Positions 1 through 10,773 of a stretch of 64,000 nt of DNA are shown in pieces; the stretch's first letter is position 1, and every line of letters starts with the position of its first letter. Location of the stretch: contig NC_086259.1 in assembly GCF_021018805.1 (NCBI RefSeq), forward strand, positions 124,001 to 188,000, written 5' to 3'. The position numbers and the translations under genes are program-made. Below the pieces are notes generated by a model that did no database searches, was not told where the DNA came from, and was given only the letters and a program-made list of their open reading frames with translations. Source of the DNA: Prinia subflava. Its lineage: Eukaryota; Chordata; Aves; Passeriformes; Cisticolidae.

Positions 1-190
1 CCCGGACCCCACAACAATCCTCCACTGTGCATCCCTGTTAGTGCTGTCCAAAGCTCCCTGGAGCTCTGGCAGCCTTTGGGCTGTGCCCATTTCCTGGGGA
101 GCCTGGGCAGTGCCCAGCACCCTCTGGGAGGAGCAGAACCTTTCCCTGCTGTGCAGCCCATTCCTGCCTTGGGCCAGCTCCAGCCCTTCA
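1..190 (-). repeat. CR1 LINE fragment, cut by window edge
   Basis: GC-rich block in AT-rich surroundings. It carries the CR1 3'-region wording read on the complementary strand: GGGCTGTGCCC, CCTGGGGAGCCTGGGCAGTG, CAGCACCCTCTGGGAGGAG, then CCTTTCCCTGCTGTGCAGCC. CR1 is the main bird non-LTR retrotransposon. Only an internal piece of the 3' kilobase is present. Its CR1 3' terminus lies beyond the left edge and its right end fades into AT-rich DNA near 190. No intact reverse transcriptase frame is visible. Confidence 0.75.
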
Positions 191-1280
191 CACATAATCC
201 TTTTAGATTATTAAAGTAGATACTTTTATTGCTACCATTAGGATCACTGCTGAACAGTGCTACACTGACTTGGTATTTTTCTGAAGTGATAGTTTTTATA
301 CTACACTAGTGTTTTTTTTCAAAATAAGAAAAAAATTAACTTTCAGATTTCAAACCTGCTACATTCTCTCTGTCCTTTTCTTTACATTGAGATGTAACGA
401 GTGCTTTCAGTCTAGCAGAGAGACATAATTTGTTGCCAGGCTCTGCTATTGTGAAATCCTGGTGGCTTTATTTTCTGAACCTAACCTGTGCTCTGTGCTC
501 CAGGGAACAGTGGAAATGACCAAGTTTGTGCTTTTATAATATCCTTAGTGACATGATAGTATTAATAATACAATGATAGAGGCCCATGTGTTTTGTTTTG
601 CCCTTTCTTGCATTCATCAGTGCCAAAAATATATTCTTTCCCTTACCAGCATTTCTGGTTTGTTTCTAATATGTTCTTTTAAAGTAAAGATAAAAATTGA
701 TTACTGGGCCTATCAGACTTTGTTTTCTGCTGCCAAAATGGAATATATCCTCAATTCTTGTCTTTCTCAGAAGACACTTTCATAATGGCATTAAACCCAG
801 CACACTCAACACAGTGTGTGACCTGCATGTAAATAATCCAGTATGAATTAAGAATACAATTAACAGTTTGGAGAATCTGCAAATTTAAAAGTGTAAACTG
901 TCTTCAGATCTTGACAAAACATCTGTAATGAATTCGGCCTCTGAATTTACTTTGAGGAGACACTTCTACATAAACGAGAGGATTTATTTATAGCTACTCA
1001 GTCTAGCACAGTGAGGTGATGAGCTAAAATTCTGCTAAAGAGGAAATAAGGTTTAGTGACTTACTAAATATTTACAATGAGATTTGAAAACAAGGGATTT
1101 TTAGCTTAATTTTGTAGGTAGGAACAAGAAATTCAGATTTTGGATTTTGGTATGAATCTCTATCTCTGGTGAATGAAATTAAAAACAATTGGCAAAATGA
1201 TTGGCAATTGGGGTAAAGAGCAGCTTTTATGAATTATGGATTTCTGTTGGCCAAGAAAGTCTTTATATGAGATTCACTTG
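191..1280. other. AT-rich unique DNA, no gene seen
   Basis: AT-rich sequence with frequent stops in all frames. The single frame of 70 codons at 573-785 has no recognisable motif or coding bias. I see no repeat family, promoter or RNA gene here. Confidence 0.6.
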
Positions 1281-2324
1281 TGTCCTGGTTTAGGGCAAAT
1301 TTGGGAGAAAACCTCCAAAGGGGCCCTCTCTTCCCACCCCAGAGAGCAAACCCATGTGGCCCCTCTCCCAGCTGGTTCGGGAAAGACTTCCTCTGAGAGA
1401 AGTGGAAAGAAACCTGTTTATTGATAGGCAGAGCGCTCCCCAGCACGATAAATTTAACTATACCAGATGACAAATTCAGAAAAGGGCTCTCCTGTAGATG
1501 GTTGTGTGGGCAGGACATTGACTTTTTTTGCACTTTTATTAAAATTTCAGCTCCAGGGTGGGGGCTCAGGGCCTGTGCACGGTGCCGCCGCTCCCACGAG
1601 GTTGCCAGGCAGGAGGTGTCTCAGTCCTGTTGACCATCCTCTGGCAGGCTTGGGGCTGCCATCCTCACGGGGATACCATGGAAGACCTACCTTTGTCTTT
1701 TGTGTGCAGGGGTGTCATCTGTGTGAGGTGCTTTTGAAGTGATGGTGAGGTCTGCAGAAGTTCCTGCACTGGTGTCCAAGAACACTTCTATTTCTTGTCT
1801 GCCATGTCTTATTAATCTCAGAGTTCTATTTTATTCAAGTTCTTTGGATTTAGGAGTTCTTATAACCCATAATCCTTTATGTTTCATTTACATATAGTCT
1901 TATTCGGGCACCATTTGGGGAGCGGCAGCAGTGTTGACCTAACACCGGGGTACATAGAACACTTAACACAGGTTACATTGGAACTGGTTAAACTTATATT
2001 GCAACTTTCTTTATAACAGTTGCTCTGTTCTCAGTCCCTCCGGCACTAAGAAAAACTGCTGTGCAGGGTCGGCCCCGGTGGGTCCCAGGTGTATGACCCT
2101 AGTACTCCCCCGGGTCTCCAGTCCAGAGCAGGTTTGAACAGTTCCAGGAAAAGCAAAGAAAAACAGTCCAGCAAAGCTTTTCTGCCCCAGCTAGCTAAAC
2201 TGACTAAGGAAAAAAGGAAAACAAACAAACAAAAACTCTCTGTGCCTGCTGCCACTGTGTTGCAGACAACACTCCAGGCCAGAATGTGTAGGAGGGACTA
2301 CAGTCGCTGAAAACAAACTGTGCA
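1281..2324 (-). mobile_element. ERV LTR-derived block, minus orientation
   Basis: The left end TGTCCTGGTTTAGGGC reads CCTAAACCAGGACA on the minus strand, a typical LTR 3' terminus ending in CA. About 135 bases inside it is a minus-strand polyadenylation signal AATAAA (complement of 1417-1422), giving a plausible R/U5 boundary. The block is far more GC- and CpG-rich than its flanks. From memory this terminus belongs to an LTR family frequent in songbird genomes, but I cannot name it securely. The right end is uncertain. A minus-strand purine tract (complement of 2325-2336) directly precedes a TG at 2324, which fits the polypurine tract/U3 junction of a retrovirus. A PBS-like site at 1901-1913 suggests the block may be composite. 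No gag, pol or env frame was recognised. Confidence 0.65.
1901..1917 (-). other. Primer-binding-site-like sequence (minus strand)
   Basis: The complement of 1901-1913 reads TGGTGCCCGAATA, close to the lysine-tRNA primer binding site that begins TGGCGCCCGAA. On the minus strand it follows CCCCA plus two bases (AA), the spacing expected between an LTR ending in CA and its PBS. This would place an LTR 3' end at 1916. A chance match within LTR sequence is possible. Confidence 0.35.
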
Positions 2325-2410
2325 CTTCTTCCCCCGCAACGCAATCTTAAAGCACAGAATGCAATATCCAGCACAAACCCAACAGACGACGGGGATACAA
2401 ACATCATAAT
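2325..2410 (-). mobile_element. Possible ERV 3' internal sequence with polypurine tract
   Basis: On the minus strand a purine run (GCGGGGGAAGAAG, complement of 2325-2337) sits immediately upstream of TGCACAG. A retroviral polypurine tract occupies this position just before U3. The next roughly 70 bases are moderately CpG-containing and unlike the AT-rich DNA beyond 2410, so they may be the last remnant of internal ERV sequence. No protein can be read from it. Confidence 0.3.
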
Positions 2411-5400
2411 GTCATGTTGTGGTTAGGATACGTTAAACTAGTGTTTTTGAAATCATCCATTTTATCAAGAGAAGAAGAATAAGGAAGTTAGTATGATCCA
2501 AAACCTATTCCTGGTTCATCAGGGGTATTTTATTCTTTCCCCATTCTGCCTTATTTTTCTGCCTGGGCCTTGCTGGAGAAGAAAGAAACAATCAGTTTTA
2601 GTCTTTCATGGAAACCTAAGGAACCTGAATTGTTCTTACACCACAAAACATGACCCGAAGAACACAGCTGGGACACTTTTAACTATGGTTACTGCAAGGC
2701 AAATATTCATTCAGTTTATTTGGAACTACATTGCCCAAAAAAAGATTTCTAAAACATACTATCTCAATGTATCAGAAGGAAAAGTCTTGCTGATCTTTCA
2801 CAAGAAGAAATATTTGCCATCTCTCTCTCTCAGTCGAGAAAAGACTATTCTACTCACTTTGTTACAGCAAGATTTGAAATGTCAGCCCTCATAGAAGATT
2901 TCTGTGGCATTGCCCAAAATAACTTCTTTTCTTCTCCTGAAAGATAACAAATGTAATGGTCCAATAGAATATAATGGAAAAAAGACTTGTTTGTGTATTT
3001 AGAGACCAAGATGTTCTTTCCTGTTGAGAGGGGGTTCCTGTTTAGACCATTTTCAAATGGAGGCACACAAAAAGTGGGAATGCAGATATTGTAAGCAGCT
3101 GATGTAGTGATGTATCCAAATATGTCCATCTGTGCAGCTACATTTTCACATGGGCTCCTTCCAAAATTCTCTATATGTTTGCAGGGAAGTAAATTCTTTT
3201 TAGAAAAAAAAGTCAATCAAACAAACTAAAAAAACACAAAAAAAGGTCTTGACATAAGTGGGAAAAAGATTCTACAACAGCAAAGGCTAAACCTGATAAT
3301 ATATTTACTCACCTAAATAAATATTAAATGTACATAAAGAAATTATGCATAAATTATGTTATCATTAACAAGCACAACATTTTCTACTTCAATTTTTAAG
3401 GGGAAAATAGGTACACTGGAGAATTTGGTGGGACTGTTTCCCCTTATCAGTTAAAAGGTGTCCTGAAGTTCCTTTCTGTGATAAAAGAACTTTTGCTCAG
3501 AGATTCTTGTTGTCCAGCTTTTTATGAGCTAGTTTAGTACAAGACAATGTGTCTACTTTTCCAGATTAGATATTAGCATGAAATTCATTGTGACAGAATT
3601 TTCTTTTCACTGAAAAATTTAATATACTTTTTATCTACTGTTTTTCAAACAGAAGTGCCATTTAATTAGAGCTGTTGAATTCTGCATGACCTTGGCTTCA
3701 CTTCTTCTAAATATTTGATGCATTTTTAATAACAATCTTCAAAATGTTCTTAATAGAACACTGCAATCTGAGTAGCAATATAACATCCTTTGGTTTATAT
3801 TTGGGCTTTTATTTGCTGTAAGTCTTTTGCAGTCATGCTTTTGCACACTATAATGCTTTTACTCCAGTTGAGCTCTGTGTCAAGAGTCTTAGGTTGCTTC
3901 TCTACCAGCAAAATACAAGCATAAGACGTAGGAGTCAAAGTAGCTTCATTACATAATGTAGCAGATTTATTCCTTATGCAGTGTCAGCCATAAACACACA
4001 TTCCTGGCAGGTGTTTGCAGAGGTTCTGTACCAAAGGATGCACATGATCTCCTCAGGTAGTCTGGTCTGGTACTGCATGGAAAACTGCAGTCAGAACCCT
4101 TCTCTCTACTACTTTAGTATCAGAAATTTTATTGGTGTTTAAAAACAAACAACCCCCAATTTCTTGTTGCACCTTGTTTTTTGCATTTTTTTTCACCCAT
4201 AAGTGCTGGAAAAGTGTGTGAGCTTCTCCTCCATATCTTTGGTCAGTTTTGCTTTTATACAGTCAAAACCACAATAAGAAGCTACGATAGCCACAAAACT
4301 GCAAAATGGAAGCATCACTTCAACCTCTGTATGAAGTGATTGAAGTCAGTGTTTTATAGATTGTCCATTCCTTGCTGTGGATCCCCAGGACTGGTACCTG
4401 TTCTTTTCCTGACCCTTTACCCTCAGCCATTTGTGCTGAGCTCTCTCCATGTTTCCTCTGTCCCTTTTCCACCCTCCCTGCTGCCCGGCCTCTGTTTCCC
4501 ACAACCAGCAGATTTTCTTCCCCCTTGCTTGTTCTCTGGGGTCACTGATTAAATAAATCACACAAAAGCGGCCTGGTATTGATCTTTAGAGCAAGCTGTT
4601 AGTGTTTTCCCTCTGCTCTGAAATGAATTATTTTATAAGCACTTGTCTTTAATAACTGAGCTGGTCTGTTATCCACAGCAGCAGCTCAGCAGTGCTGATA
4701 TTATAATTGTTCTCCTTACAACACCATTGTATCAGATTTCTCCAAGATCAAGCGAAACATGTCTGTGATTTCCTTCTCTAAGTGCTTTTGTCCTTGTTGT
4801 GTGACCCAGAGAAAAGTCCCCTCTCAAACAAATCCTTGAAGTCACTGCTCTGGGCTTTCTTCATGGCTTTGGTTTTAAATTCAGAATAAGAAAATTAAGT
4901 ATTTGTTCCTTTTATTTAGCACTGCTTGAAGTTTTATTTCCTTTTATTGCAAGTGATATTTTGCTTAATGTAAAGGAAGAAGAATAAAAAGGGTTTGTTT
5001 ATTCATTCTTTGAAAGAGTCAAAACCTCAGGTGAGAAGTAGCAGTTTCCCTGTACACCTATTCTTTAGTATAATGGTTTAGAGGCTGTAGGGAGGAAATA
5101 AAAATTATTGATGGGGAATTTGTTTTTCAAAAGCACCTTTTTGGGATGTAATGCTTCTGCCCACAGGAGAAGGAATAGAAAGCCTGTAGGAATTCTTATT
5201 CATGACCTGGGGAGACTCAGGTTGTGTGTTCACAATAACCATGCAATGTATTATGTTTGTATAATGCCACTGTTAGTGTAGGCTCTGAATTTAGGTGAAA
5301 ACATTGCATCTTAATATCTGATAATCTGTCCACTTAAATTAATTCCTTAATCAATCAAAGAGCAGAACTGAGCCTGACATTTCCAAAATAAAATCAAGCA

Positions 5401-7664
5401 AATGCTGAAACAAAGAGATTAAACAAAATGCCCCTCAACCAATACCACTTCAGTACAGGCACAGGTGTGAATCACATTTCAAGGGGAAAAAATGCTTTTT
5501 GATTCATCTTAACGTGTAGTCTAAATTTTTGTGTGCTACTGGTGACTAAATGATGTTCCAGTCTGAGATCTCATGATAATTTTTAGGAAATGTTGTCCTT
5601 ACTTTCTGAAATCAAGCTACTTTTCTAGTGGAAAAAAGATTTGGCTTCAAACATGTGTTGCCCAGTGAACAGAATATTCTGGTGATGTATTTGATTGTAT
5701 GTTTCTATGGTTGTTTTATAGCTCAGTATTGAGCTGGATTACAATAAACAGACTGGGAAACAAAAACTAGATGCCAGTATGTTGAGCATTAACATTGCTA
5801 AAATAATTTAACAGTGCAAGTTTAGCTTATTAAAAGATGAAGGGTAGTATAGACAAGGCAAGAATAGTCTTAAATTATTTTCCATAGCCAGCTTTCTGTG
5901 TTCCTTTTCTTTCACTGCAATTGATTCTGTGAAATGAAGACATTTTCTATGTACTGTACAAGCCAAATCATATTACAGAAAGCAGAATGCAGTTAAATGA
6001 GAGTTAAATTACTCTCAAATGACAAGGAAATGTTCAGCTATGAAATGTGTTGTGGAATTAATGTGCTCTTCCAAGTCAGATTGGTCAGGAAAAGGGAATT
6101 AAAATAAAAATCTGGGCTTGTAAAATAGAAAAAAAGAGGTCTCTTCTAGGACAATCTGGGAGAGGGCCTGCTTGGCAGGATTTGGATGAGGGATGCTCTA
6201 ATGGAAATGATCAGAATTAAATGAACAAAAAGGTTGATGGTCAGAATTTCTAAGTCCTGGTGTTCCATGTGTTGTGTCCTGGTTCCAGGCTGAGGCTCTG
6301 CTCCCACAGCTCCTCAATTCCAGTGGCTTCACTGGGCTCTGGGCAGAGCCCTGATGTGGCCATGTGTGGGCTGTGAGCAGGGCTTGGGAAAGCTCCAGGG
6401 TTCTGACAGGTTGCTGAAATCAAGTTTTATAATTGAAATCACAGATGGAAAATCATGACTCTCTTTAGTTTAAAACTGCCAAATTTAAATGGCATTTAAT
6501 GGGACCAGCAAAACACATTTGTTCAGTGACCCCAAAAATTACCTTTAAGACAGAGTCCAAAGCTTTGTTGGAAACATTCAGTTTTAAAAATCATACTGGA
6601 TAAAATGAAATTTATTCATTCTGTGATGAGAAGCATTAGGTGACTTTGATTTGAACTGTTACCACTTCTCAGGCTCCCAATTGCATTTTTATTCCTCTCA
6701 GCACCAGTTTGATATCTTTGGCATCCTAAGACAGGTGAGTATTAAGAAAAGGCTGCATTGGAGATGCAGTGCTTTGCAGAATCTTCCTACTACACGTTTC
6801 AGGAGAGCTGGAGGAAGTCCCAGGTGAGGAGGGGTGATTTTGAAGCAAGTGCAGAGGTGGAAGGAGCTGCCTAAGTGCCCCTGCTGGGAGGACAGGAGGA
6901 CAGAGGTTGTGCAGCAGCCATGGAGAGAGAAGGCACGTTAGCAAGCAGGAGCACCTCTGGGTTTGCCTTGGAAGAACTGACACCTGATGATGAAGTGGGA
7001 AAAAGGAAGTCAGGAGAATTACTGAAGGAGAAGCAGTGATGAAAGCCAAGAGGGCAGGAATTGGGCACGAGTCTGGAGATCATATTCTGTCTTGTTTCAG
7101 ACTGTTACGAATGAATTCAGCAGAATGGTAAATTTAAAACAAAGACACAATCGAGATGATTACTGAGCATTTTTACCTGAGAAAATTTGCTGGGAGAACG
7201 CATCAAAACTAAGTCAATCCCTAGTTCTATAGGAAGAGTCAGGGATGCATCAGGTAGTACAGACGTAGGTAGTAAATTTCAGTAATAAGGTCAGCAATGA
7301 AACTGGTAAAGTGTGGAGGCGAGAGAAGACTCGGTTTCCTCTGGAGTTCACCTCTGCCTGTGTTTAAGTTGATGGAAAGGTATGCCAGAGCAGGATACAC
7401 TATATCTACACAACATAACTAATTTTGTATCTTTCTGCTGTTAATATATCAATATTTATATTTCTTATTAAAGCAATATGGATATTCTTTTACTTGGGAC
7501 AGTTATTATATTTAATAAGTTTGATCACTGATTAGCAAAACACAGGTCTCATGAATCAATAATACATATTTAATCTAGCTGATTCTGATAAATATTAGTA
7601 GACTTACCATTTGATGCTTCAAGATCTGTAATAGCTACATATATTTATTTATACATAAATCAAA
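2411..7664. other. Unique AT-rich DNA with no recognised gene
   Basis: Long AT-rich stretch. The longest open frame, 133 codons at 2493-2894, is lysine/leucine/isoleucine-rich, has no motif I recognise, and is about the length expected by chance in 64 kb of this composition. Short GC-richer patches occur at 4340-4550, 6270-6420 and 6780-7080. None matched a repeat or exon I know. A small A-rich run lies at 3208-3245. Confidence 0.6.
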
Positions 7665-8325
7665 AAATCATAGAATGGTTTGGGTTGGAAGGGATCTTCG
7701 AGCTCATCCAGTGCCTCCCCTGCCATGGCAGGGACACCTTCCACTGTCCCAGGCTGCTCCAAGCTCCAGAGTCCAACCTGGCCTTGGGCACTGCCAGGGC
7801 TCCAGGGGCAGCCACAGCTGCTCTGGGCACCCTGTGCCAGGGCCGGGCCTTCCCACCCTCCCAGGGAACAACTCCTTCCCAATATCCCATCCAGCCCTGC
7901 CCTCTGGCACTGGGAGCCATTCCCTGTGTCCTGTCCCTCCAGCCCTTGCCAATTGTCTCTCTCCATCTCTCCTGCAGCTCCTTCAGGCCCTTCAAGGCCA
8001 CCTTGAGGTCACCCCAAAGCTTCTCCTGTGCAGGTGAACAATCCCAGCTGTGCCAGCCTTTCCTCCCAGCAGAGCTGCTCCATCCCTCTGCTCATCCTGG
8101 TGCCTCCTCTGGGCTCTCTCCAGCAGCTCCAGGTCCTTGCTGTGCTGGCCCAGCTCTGCAGGTGGGGTCTCACCCGAGGGGTCAGAGGGGCAGAATCCCC
8201 TCCCCTGCTGCCCACACTGGGGCTCAGCCCAGGGCCTGGGGGAGGTTCTCAGATTGGGCATATTCTATTCTCACCTACCAGCTCCTGCAAATCCTTCTGC
8301 CAGGGCTGCTCTTGATCTGCAAATC
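7665..8325 (-). repeat. CR1 LINE 3' portion, ~660 bp, 5'-truncated
   Basis: The left edge TCATAGAATGGTTTGGGTTGG is the complement of the standard CR1 3' end (CCAACCCAAACCATTCTATGA), so the element lies on the minus strand with its 3' terminus at about 7665. Diagnostic CR1 segments follow in order: the GGGCACCCTGTGCCAGGGC segment, the TCCCTGTGTCCTGTCCCTCC segment, and the hinge around CTCCAGCAGCTCCAGGTCC. The right end near 8325 fades after GCCAGGGCTGCTCTTGATCTG. This is the longest CR1 copy in the window. It keeps only the 3' region. Long plus-strand frames across it, up to 229 codons, are antisense artefacts of stop-poor CR1 sequence. Confidence 0.93.
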
Positions 8326-8944
8326 TTTTTACATTACGAAGCTAAACCAGCAGCTTTTAATAGTAATCAGTTAAAAAGGAATTAATTCTTAGGAGGAACA
8401 TATTTCTTATCCCTAAAATACCCTCTCTGAATTTCTCTGGAATCCCTGGTTCAACCTTTGATACTTAATACTGTCAATCAACACCCATTATCTTGTGGCC
8501 AACCTGGCTGACAAGCAGTTGTGCTCCATCTGACACAGTGTGACCCACTTCTATTTGGCTTATTTGAAAAGAATACATTAGACATCTGCTCACCCATTTG
8601 ATTGATTTAGCGTGCACTGTGAAAGTGCTGATAACATGGTGAAACCCTTGGTAATGCACTGGGAAGTTAAACTTAGATCACCATTCTTCCCACCTTTCTA
8701 AATTACTTATTGGAAACAAACCCAACTGATTCAAGATATAAATTTTAAAGATATCTTGAAAAGGAATTATTTCATTATGTGCTTTATTACTCATTATTAA
8801 TTTATAAAGGCTTGAATAGGAACATCGTGGTGTAAGATGTTAACTTTTTGGTGCAAGGCATAAAACAAGGTTTGACAGAACCATTCGGCTTTTAAGGCAG
8901 TATTAGAAATTATATCACCTACCCCATTAATTCTTATGTAAGAA

Positions 8945-9225
8945 AGCACAGCTCTGGTGCTCTCAATATAAGAAGGACATGGAACTGTTGGAGCAAATCC
9001 AGAGCAAGCCATGGATAAATGAACTAGATAAATGAAATGGATGTGGAGCCAGGCTGAGAGAGCTGGGATTGCTCAGCCTGGGGAGGAGAAGGTTGTGTGG
9101 AGACCTCACAGCTCCTTCCGGGGTCTGAGGGCCTGGGAAACCAGAAGGGGACAATTCTTCAGGAGTGATGGGACAAACGGAAATGGCTTCAAACTGAAAC
9201 AGAGGAAATTTAATCTAGGGATAAT
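8945..9225 (+). repeat. CR1 LINE internal fragment
   Basis: Reads in the CR1 sense direction: AAGAAGGACATGGAACTGTTGG, then GAGCAAATCCAGAGCAAGCC, AGGCTGAGAGAGCTGGGATTG, CTCAGCCTGGGGAGGAGAAGG and AATGGCTTCAAACTGAAACAG. These are the CR1 3'-region landmarks upstream of the terminal part. The copy stops before the 3' terminus, so it is truncated at both ends. Its orientation is opposite to the neighbour at 7665-8325, so the two are separate insertions. Confidence 0.88.
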
Positions 9226-9665
9226 TTTGCTTGCACTATTAGGCTAAAAAGAAAAAAGGTAATGTAGAAAGATGTGCTAAACCAACAGTCTGGGTTCCGA
9301 TAAGCAGTATCTGTCCACTTTGCACTTCTGTAAATGAGATATCTAGAAAGCTAAATTAGTGTCAACACTGTAATTTTTATACAGTTTTTAACTGTCAGTA
9401 CAACAAATGAAAGGCATTAACATACTTCATATTTCCTGACGGATGAAAATGCAAGCAAATAAAGGAATAGTTTCTTTAATGATCTGTTAGAATTAAGAAT
9501 GAATGGGTTTTTCAAGAGGTTTTTTTTTCCATGTCTGTTGTTTTGCACAGCGATTTGCTTTCCTCCTATTTCTACTGTAAGTATGTCATCAGTGATGTGA
9601 TTTTAAAGTAGAGAATTTGGAAGAGTGTTAGTAGTCTTTGCTAAGAACATTATTCAGCTGCTAAT

Positions 9666-10423
9666 TCTCAGGGTTGTTGTTTCCCTGAGATTCTCCTTGG
9701 GGTTGCTGACCCCCAAGGTAATAAGGGTTCCCCCAAGGTTGCTGTTCCCTGAGAGTTTCCCCTGGGTTGCTGTTCCCAGAGGTAATAAGGTTTTCAGTCT
9801 TCTCTTCGCCCTGGGTGTTTCACACCGAAGCCAGAGACGACAAGTTGAGTCCAGTAGTTCGTGTTATCAAGCTGTTTATTCTTAATTATCTATCAGTTCT
9901 TGTCCAGCTTTGCAAGGCATCCCCAGCAAAGCAAGACACGCGGATGGACTGGGCGGATCAGAGAGCCCTGCACCTTAAGTACGGTATCTTTGACCCAACC
10001 ACTGTCCGAGACATATTTTTTATTTACAAAATTTTACCAATACCTATTACCTATACTAACATGTCAGTTCTACTCTAAGCCAATCTCTAAAACCCAACTC
10101 AGCACAAGATGGGGAACGAGAGCAAGAACTAGGAGGACAGGGGCCACTCCCCAATTCCTCCATCTTGCCTCTTCAGCCCCATATACTAAGAATCCTATTT
10201 TCTATATTTATATTCTATAATAAACCATCCACTACTTATTCTAAATTCTTAGGATTCGTGATTCTTCCTGCATGTGAGTGTTCACTCCCATGCACAGCAA
10301 TCAGAATCAGTGTCCTCCTGGGATCTGTGTGGGTCTAACTGAGCCCCCTGTACAGATCCCAGACCCCCCTGTACAGTCTTCAAATCCTCCAGGGCGGCCA
10401 GAGGAATATCCTGGACTCCAACA
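9666..10423 (-). mobile_element. ERV LTR, minus orientation, probable solo LTR
   Basis: On the minus strand the element begins TGTTGGAGTCC at 10423. It carries a polyadenylation signal AATAAA (complement of 9875-9880) followed by a roughly 200-base U5-like segment. CpG content and composition differ sharply from the flanks. CTAAT occurs at 9661-9665 and again at 10424-10428, which would be a 5-bp target duplication. If so, the element ends in TGAGA on the minus strand rather than the usual CA, so the left boundary is less secure than the right. No internal retroviral genes are attached, so it is most likely a solo LTR. Confidence 0.72.
9672..9799 (-). repeat. 64-bp tandem duplication inside LTR U5
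   Basis: GGTTGTTGTTTCCCTGAG at 9673 recurs as GGTTGCTGTTCCCTGAG at 9737, and GGTTGCTGAC...AGGTAATAAGG at 9701 recurs at 9765. Both offsets are 64 bases. Two diverged copies of one unit therefore lie head to tail in the downstream part of the minus-strand LTR. Confidence 0.75.
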
Positions 10424-10559
10424 CTAATACTTTTGCCAAATGGCTGCTTCTATGTTGATGCTTTACATGAGTCACTAAAATAAGAGCAATTAACTTGTCT
10501 CTGAAACTATTTCCTATCAACATTTACATATCTTTTTTGCTAAATAATAAGCAATAAAA
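10424..10559. other. Short unique spacer
   Basis: AT-rich sequence between the LTR and the exon-like segment. It contains no recognisable motif. Confidence 0.5.
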
Positions 10560-10773
10560 CTACCCCTTGGTTTCTTTTGTCACCACAGATGGGATGCTAG
10601 GATTTGGTCCAGCCAAAGGAGCTACTGCTTTCTGGCACTCAAAGGGGAACATGTAGATGTCATTGACAAGGCACATGATGGTGCAGTAGCATGTTGTTTT
10701 TCTCCTCCATTTGGAGTGAAGAAATATGCTGCTGATCATTTTCAGGGGTTGACTTCTGGACATCAACTTTTTT
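10560..10773 (-). other. Exon-like open segment on minus strand, unproven
   Basis: On the minus strand a pyrimidine-rich tract runs into ATCTCTCATCAG, a good splice acceptor ending at 10774. From 10773 a frame stays open for 37 codons (starting KKVDVQKSTPEND, ending HHHVPCQ) to a TGA at 10660-10662. A second frame in the same segment stays open to a TAG near 10560. It ends with PNPSIPSVVTKETKG and uses many C- or G-ending codons in its middle part, unlike the chance frames elsewhere in this AT-rich window. I do not recognise either peptide. It could be an alternative or terminal exon, an old processed-gene remnant, or chance. There is no second exon to confirm it. Confidence 0.2.

Noticed and set aside
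2493..2894. 133-codon plus-strand frame in non-repeat DNA
   Set aside because: No motif or codon bias. One or two frames of this length are expected by chance in 64 kb of six-frame AT-rich sequence.
7685..8374. 229-codon plus-strand frame, the longest in the window
   Set aside because: It lies antisense across a CR1 3' region. Several overlapping frames on both strands are open there because CR1 is GC-rich and stop-poor.
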